Origin: DATAXP01 sp036272935
GTDB lineage: Bacteria; Planctomycetota; Planctomycetia; Pirellulales; PNKZ01
DNA length: 64,000 nt
Direction: 5' to 3'
Assembly (NCBI GenBank): GCA_036272935.1
Contig: DATAXP010000110.1
Coordinates: forward strand, 7,253-71,252
Shown: one piece after another, positions 59,642 through 64,000 of the stretch
Layout: each line of letters begins with the position of its first letter
Position numbering within the stretch: the stretch's first letter is position 1
Translations under genes and position numbers: made by a program
The notes under the pieces: generated by a model
What the model saw: the letters and a program-made list of their open reading frames with translations, nothing else
The model's database searches: none
What the model was told of the DNA's origin: nothing

Positions 59642-62600
59642 ATGGACGCTAAACTGGTCGTGGCTGGTGGCAAAGCTACCACCCAAGAGATTGCGCTCAA
59701 GCTGCCGGCCATCGTCGGCCGCGCCCGCGAGTCGGGTGTTCGCATTCTGCATCCTTCGGTCAGCCGCAGACACTGCGAGATTTACGAGGTCGAGGGGGCC
59801 TTGGTCGTCCGCGACTTCGGCTCGACCAACGGCACGCTCGTCGGCGACGAGCGCATCGAAGAAGCGGTGCTCAAGCCCGGCGAGACGCTCACCGTTGGCC
59901 CGTTGACGTTTAAGGCCGTTTACGAGCACGACGGCGACTATCCCAAGGTCGGGCGCGCGCGGAAGCCGGCGGCCACCGCGACCGAAGTCACCGAATCGTT
60001 CTTCAACAAACCGCTGCCGGCCGACTTCGGCGAACCCGCGGCCAACGGTGCCTCCGTTGTTGAAGCCGCGTTGAGCGATCCGACGGTCGAGTCGCACATG
60101 GCCGGCGGTCTACCGACTGAGCCGGACGTTGAAGAGATGTTCTTCGAGCCGGAGGCACCGGCCCCGGCGGTCGAGGAACCTGCTGCCGAGCAAGTGGAGC
60201 CGGTCGAAGAAGTATCGTTCGACGAAGCGGAACCGGTTGCGGAAATGGAGCCAGCGGCTGAAGCGGCACCGTCCGCAGAAGAGTTCGATCCGTTTGCCGA
60301 ATTGGAGGCAGCACCCGAGCCTGCACCAGCCGAAGAAGAGTTCAACCCGTTTGCGGAGCTTGAGGCACCGGCCGAGCCGGAACCGGTCGTCGAGTTCGAT
60401 CCGCTCGCGGAGCTTGAGGCATCGCCAGAACCTGAGCCGGTCGCCGAGTTCGAACCGCTGGCCGAGCCAGAAGCGGTCGCAGAACCACCGGAAGAACATG
60501 AGCCGGTCGCCGAGCCGGCGGAACTCGACTTCCTGGCCGTCGAAGAAGCACCCGCGCCTGAGCCGACCGTAGAACCAGAACCGGCGGCCGAGGCAGCGTT
60601 CCCCATCGCAGCCGAGCCAGCGCGCGAACCCGAGCCGGTGGCCTTCTCGCCTGACGACTTCTTGCAGAGCCTCGAAGCTGAACAACCGGCCGCGGCAGAG
60701 CCTGAGCAACTCGCCTGGCCCGCTGCGGAGGAAGCCGCCGAGGCGCCGGTGGCCGCCGAAGAGCAAGCCGCGGCGCCGTTTGTCGACGAACCGATCGAAG
60801 ATTTGCCGGTCACTGAAGAGCCGATCATAGCCTTGGAGCCCGCGCCGGCCGACGAACCGGCAGAGCTCGACTTCGTGGCCGCCGAAGCGCCGAGCGAGCG
60901 CGAGCCGACAGCCGCGCCAGTTGCTGACGACGAGTTGTTCCAAGAACAGCTTGCCGCCGAGGAGCCGGCTGCTTGGGACTTCTTGCAAGAGTCGACCGAC
61001 GAACAAGCCGAGGCGGCTGAAGAAGCGGCATCGGCCGAGGCGGCGCCCGAATTTGCGGTGGTCGAGGAAGCATCGGAGCCGCTCGATGCCGAACTGCCGA
61101 ATGAGCCGTCGCCGGAAGAAGCCGAGGCGATTGCGTTCGACGAGCCTGCCATCGCGGAAACAGCAGAAGTAGAAACTGCTGAACCGGAAATGCCGGTCTT
61201 CACAGCTCAGGACGCTGAGGAGCCGTCGGAAACGCCGGCCGAAGAATTCAATCCCTTCGCGCCGCTGGTCGAGGACAAGCAGCAAGCGGAACTCGAGGCA
61301 ACTGCCTTTTTCGAGGAAACGGGCCTCAACGAGCCGGAGCCGGCTGCCGCATCGGCCGAGCTCGACGCGACCATGTTCTTCGACGAGGCATCACCAGCGG
61401 GCGCGGTTGACGATGGTTCGGATTCGTTGTCGCCGTTCGACGCGGCAACTGCCGAAGAATCGCCGGCTGCCGAGTTCAACCCGGAAGAGGCGTTGTCGTT
61501 CGAGGAAGCCGAGCCTGCGGCTGAAGAAGGCTTCGCCGTACAAGAGCCAGGCGAGGCAGCCGAAGAGGTGTTGTCGTTCGGTGAGTCAAGCGGTGCGGCG
61601 GAGCCGGCCGAGGCACCGGCCGCAACCGACGACGCTGGCTTTACGCTCACCCCCGAGGCGCCGCGGGCGATTCCCGATTCGGCCCGAGTTCTTGCCGCGC
61701 GCGCCGCACCAGCCCCGGTCGAAAAGCCCAAGAAGCGAAGCTGGTGGCCCTTCGGCCGCAAGAAAAAGGCAGCGCCGGCCGCGGAGCCGGCACCGATCGC
61801 GGCAACTGCGACTGTCGCTGGCCAACCGATCGCTGCTATGCCGACGATCCCACTGGATGATGCTCCGCCGCTTCAATCCGCCGTGTCGTTCGAGGATGGC
61901 GGCGTTGGCACAGTCGAGGCAGCGTCGGCCGCAGCCGAAGCGATTGGCTTCGACATGGCCGCATCCGTGCCTGAACTGGCGCCGGACGATGATGCCGTCG
62001 AGTCGGCGTTCGTCGCCGCGCAGCCGCCCGCCAGGGTGCGATCTCCCGTAGGCGACGGTCCGAGCGGCGAGCTCGACACGCTGGACGTGATGTTCCCTCC
62101 GATCGAGACCGTGCCACCTGTGTCCGAGACGGCGCAAACCGCCGACGAACCTCCGGTGGCCGACGAGTTCGCGGCGGCCGAAGCAACTGCCCCTCAAGAA
62201 ACGGTCCCCGAAACGGAACCGGAGCCATGGGGCTTCGGCGAAGCGGCCACCGAGCCGGAAGCCGAGATTCCGACGCTCGAGGAAGCCGACGACTTCTTCG
62301 GCGCAGAGCAAGAAGAGCAGCACGAGCCGAGCATTCTCGATTTCGTGGACGAAGACGCATCGGCCGAGGCACCGCCCGTCGAGGATGTGCCTTCGCTAGC
62401 CTGGGGCGACGAACCGGAAGAGGAGGTCGATCACTCCAGCCTGTTCGGCGAGTTGGAGCCGGCGGCCGAACCCGAGGGTTTGGACTTTGTCGATGTGCCC
62501 GAAGCCGCTGAGGAACCGCCGCCTCAGGCTGCCGAGGCTGACATGTTCAGCTTCGAGGAAATGGTCAGCGAGGTGGAGGAAGCTGCGCCGCCGATTGAAG

Positions 62601-62740
62601 AGCAGCACGAAGCGCCGGAACTGCACGAACCAGTCGACGATACCGATCAGGCGCCACCGGCGGAAGCCGAAGCCGCGGAACAGCCCGCCGCGGAAGACGA
62701 CGACCTGGCGAACTTCCTCCGCGATCTCGGATCGAATTAG
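59642..62740 (+). CDS. FHA-domain protein with very long acidic disordered tail
   Basis: A 1032-residue cytoplasmic protein. Residues 20-95 are a forkhead-associated domain: LPAIVGRARESGV, LHPSVSRRHCEIYEV and DFGSTNGTLVGDERI keep the Arg, Ser, His and Asn that read phosphothreonine. The rest is a Glu/Ala/Pro-rich stretch with few positive charges. It has repeated short hydrophobic motifs (EFDPFAELEA, EFNPFAELEA, EFDPLAELEA at about 213-260, then ELDFLAVEE, ELDFVAAEA, GLDFVDVPE), a single basic island KPKKRSWWPFGRKKK (about 693) and a C-terminal DDLANFLRDLG. The tail may be a scaffold for many partners. No kinase or phosphatase gene adjoins. Confidence 0.8.
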   Translation: MDAKLVVAGGKATTQEIALKLPAIVGRARESGVRILHPSVSRRHCEIYEVEGALVVRDFGSTNGTLVGDERIEEAVLKPGETLTVGPLTFKAVYEHDGDYPKVGRARKPAATATEVTESFFNKPLPADFGEPAANGASVVEAALSDPTVESHMAGGLPTEPDVEEMFFEPEAPAPAVEEPAAEQVEPVEEVSFDEAEPVAEMEPAAEAAPSAEEFDPFAELEAAPEPAPAEEEFNPFAELEAPAEPEPVVEFDPLAELEASPEPEPVAEFEPLAEPEAVAEPPEEHEPVAEPAELDFLAVEEAPAPEPTVEPEPAAEAAFPIAAEPAREPEPVAFSPDDFLQSLEAEQPAAAEPEQLAWPAAEEAAEAPVAAEEQAAAPFVDEPIEDLPVTEEPIIALEPAPADEPAELDFVAAEAPSEREPTAAPVADDELFQEQLAAEEPAAWDFLQESTDEQAEAAEEAASAEAAPEFAVVEEASEPLDAELPNEPSPEEAEAIAFDEPAIAETAEVETAEPEMPVFTAQDAEEPSETPAEEFNPFAPLVEDKQQAELEATAFFEETGLNEPEPAAASAELDATMFFDEASPAGAVDDGSDSLSPFDAATAEESPAAEFNPEEALSFEEAEPAAEEGFAVQEPGEAAEEVLSFGESSGAAEPAEAPAATDDAGFTLTPEAPRAIPDSARVLAARAAPAPVEKPKKRSWWPFGRKKKAAPAAEPAPIAATATVAGQPIAAMPTIPLDDAPPLQSAVSFEDGGVGTVEAASAAAEAIGFDMAASVPELAPDDDAVESAFVAAQPPARVRSPVGDGPSGELDTLDVMFPPIETVPPVSETAQTADEPPVADEFAAAEATAPQETVPETEPEPWGFGEAATEPEAEIPTLEEADDFFGAEQEEQHEPSILDFVDEDASAEAPPVEDVPSLAWGDEPEEEVDHSSLFGELEPAAEPEGLDFVDVPEAAEEPPPQAAEADMFSFEEMVSEVEEAAPPIEEQHEAPELHEPVDDTDQAPPAEAEAAEQPAAEDDDLANFLRDLGSN

Positions 62741-62871
62741 TCCGCGCAACGCCTGATTCACGGAAGATTGCTCAGGGCCACTAGCGAGCAAAGCATCGCC
62801 AGCTCGGTTATGCTGGTGGGACCACGCGAGCGCATCCCGCAAGCGCATCAATACGTCCCGAGGTTCTTTCG

Positions 62872-63831
62872 ATGACCGATTTCGCACCCAACGCTTCCGC
62901 CGCTTCGTTTTCCCGCCGTCGTCTGCTCGGGGCCGCAGCCGCCGGTGCCGCGACCATTCCTTGGCTGGGCCCCCAAGCTGCCGGAGCCGCTCAAGGGACC
63001 GCCGCCACTCGCGGACGGATTAAACAGTCGATTGTTTTCTGGTGTTTCAACGTCGGTGGCGACAAGTGGGACATGGATCGCACCTGCCAGGTGGCACGCG
63101 AACTGGGCTGCGTTTCGGTCGAGTTGGCCGCGCCCGACCAGTGGGACACTCTCAAGAAATATGGACTGACCTGCGCGATCGCGCCCAACGGCATGCCCGG
63201 TGCGCCGTTCATGCGCGGGTTCAACAATCTGGCGTATCACGACGAAGTGATCGGCCGCACGAAGCAGGCGATCGACGATTGTGCCGCGGCCGGCTTCCCG
63301 AGCGTGATCGCGTTCACCGGCTACAAATGGCGCAAGGCCGAAGACCCCACCAGCGGCGAGATCGGCCTTGAAGAAGGGGCCGAGAACTGCGAGCGCGGCC
63401 TGAAGCAAGTCGCCGAGTATGCAGAGAAAAAGGGCGTGACGATCTGCCTCGAACACCTGAACACCCGCGACAACACGCATCCGATGAAGGGGCACCCGGG
63501 ATACCAGGGCGATGACGTCGACTGGGTCGCCGACATGCTCCGCCGTGTGCGCAGCGAGCGTGTGAAGCTGCTGTTCGACTGTTACCACGTGCAGATCATG
63601 AACGGCGATCTGATCCGTCGCATCGGTCAGATGAAGGATATCATCGGCCACGTGCACACCGCGGGCAATCCCGGCCGCGGTGAACTCGACGAGAACCAGG
63701 AAATTCAGTACCCGCCGGTGATGAACAAGCTGATCGAGATCGGCTACACCGGTTACGTCGGCCAGGAATTCATCCCCACGCGCGATCCGCTGGCCGGCCT
63801 GCGCCAGGCCGTCGGCGCATGCGACGTTTGA
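62872..63831 (+). CDS. Tat-exported xylose isomerase-like TIM-barrel protein
   Basis: A 319-residue protein of the AP endonuclease 2 / hydroxypyruvate isomerase-like family. The Tat signal is FSRRRLLGAAAAGAATIP. The TIM-barrel shows FWCFNVGGDKWDMDRTCQ, KGVTICLEHLNTRDNTHP with the metal-binding Glu, LLFDCYHVQIMNGDLIRRI with the Asp/His pair, GHVHTAGNPGRGELDE and GYVGQEFIPTRDP. It probably isomerises a small sugar or hydroxypyruvate in the periplasm. Export of this fold is common in planctomycetes. A palindromic repeat follows the stop. Confidence 0.85.
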   Translation: MTDFAPNASAASFSRRRLLGAAAAGAATIPWLGPQAAGAAQGTAATRGRIKQSIVFWCFNVGGDKWDMDRTCQVARELGCVSVELAAPDQWDTLKKYGLTCAIAPNGMPGAPFMRGFNNLAYHDEVIGRTKQAIDDCAAAGFPSVIAFTGYKWRKAEDPTSGEIGLEEGAENCERGLKQVAEYAEKKGVTICLEHLNTRDNTHPMKGHPGYQGDDVDWVADMLRRVRSERVKLLFDCYHVQIMNGDLIRRIGQMKDIIGHVHTAGNPGRGELDENQEIQYPPVMNKLIEIGYTGYVGQEFIPTRDPLAGLRQAVGACDV

Positions 63832-63908
63832 ATACGAGAATACGCAACTCACAGCCCCGAGCGCAACAACATTATGCAAGTGCCATCACGCGGACGTCCA
63901 AGGCGATT

Positions 63909-63990
63909 GTTAGCCGCGAGCGCAAGCGAGCGGTGTTGGACGGTGCCCCGTCGGGTGCGCACAAAACCCCTCGCTCGCGCTCGGGGCTAA
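63909..63990. repeat. TTAGCC-type inverted repeat at the window end
   Basis: TTAGCCGCGAGCGCAAGCGA (from 63910) and the complement of TTAGCCCCGAGCGCGAGCGA (ending 63990) form arms of about 20 bases with two mismatches. A member of the GTTTAGCC class following the TIM-barrel gene; no further gene fits in the last 169 bases. Confidence 0.7.
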
Positions 63991-64000
63991 GAGCTCACCG

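Noticed and set aside
60110..61285. Long antisense frames across the acidic FHA protein
   Set aside because: The Glu/Ala/Pro codon repeats give open complementary frames; products are low-complexity and match no family.

Overview
The window is a high-GC chromosomal segment from a planctomycete, most likely of the Pirellulales type. The evidence is the gene content: a DUF1501 protein, a DUF1559 pseudopilin-like protein ending in an H-X9-DG motif, a DUF1080 protein, two PQQ-like beta-propellers beginning near W-P-x-W-R-G, a right-handed beta-helix protein with an arginine-rich N-terminus ending LEERRLLT, a DUF6798-like membrane protein and a Cys/Pro-rich surface protein. Genes are mostly intact, closely packed and on both strands. 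I see no prophage, CRISPR array, insertion sequence or rRNA operon. One tRNA gene (Gly, GCC anticodon) is present.

Layout. 1-4 kb: the 3' end of pyrF, ndk, a small gene and a large beta-helix exoprotein. 4-8 kb: a two-gene ABC exporter whose subunits carry complementary degenerate ATPase motifs. 8-18 kb: exported planctomycete proteins (DUF1501, NHL propeller, DUF1559, PQQ propeller, FG-GAP) around a CHASE3 hybrid histidine kinase and an ECF sigma factor. 18-25 kb: two overlapping TolC-like outer-membrane genes, a cysteine desulfurase, a C-terminal monohaem protein and lhgO. 25-31 kb: an RmlD-like protein, a membrane protein/NUDIX/HAD operon, and the methylcitrate pair prpB-prpC. 31-38 kb: a 36-residue basic protein coupled to algH, a Cys-rich exoprotein, a three-gene overlapping operon (DUF3592 membrane protein, arrestin-like protein, P-loop ATPase) and a PQQ propeller. 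38-46 kb: tex with an unusual insertion, an SMP-30 protein, a 730-residue tandem hydrolase and a thiolase. 46-52 kb: a small putative DNA-binding protein, an iron alcohol dehydrogenase coupled to a PfkB kinase, and gmd plus a GT2 glycosyltransferase bracketed by inverted repeats. 52-57 kb: DUF1080, a glycine-rich TPR exoprotein, an SDR and a lipoprotein. 57-59 kb: tRNA-Gly, tig and two clpP genes (proteostasis). 59-64 kb: a very acidic FHA-domain protein and a Tat-exported TIM-barrel protein.

The most distinctive non-coding feature is at least four families of dispersed inverted repeats in the gaps between genes. Several are used as gene parts: one encodes the whole apparent signal peptide of the FG-GAP protein (16930-17035), and others supply stop codons. 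A second recurrent pattern is a TATAAT or TATACT box 6-7 nt before the ATG of four genes, which suggests leaderless transcription. No clear new defence or mobile system was found. The best candidate for an undescribed system is the DUF3592/arrestin-like/ATPase operon at 33.4-35.8 kb.
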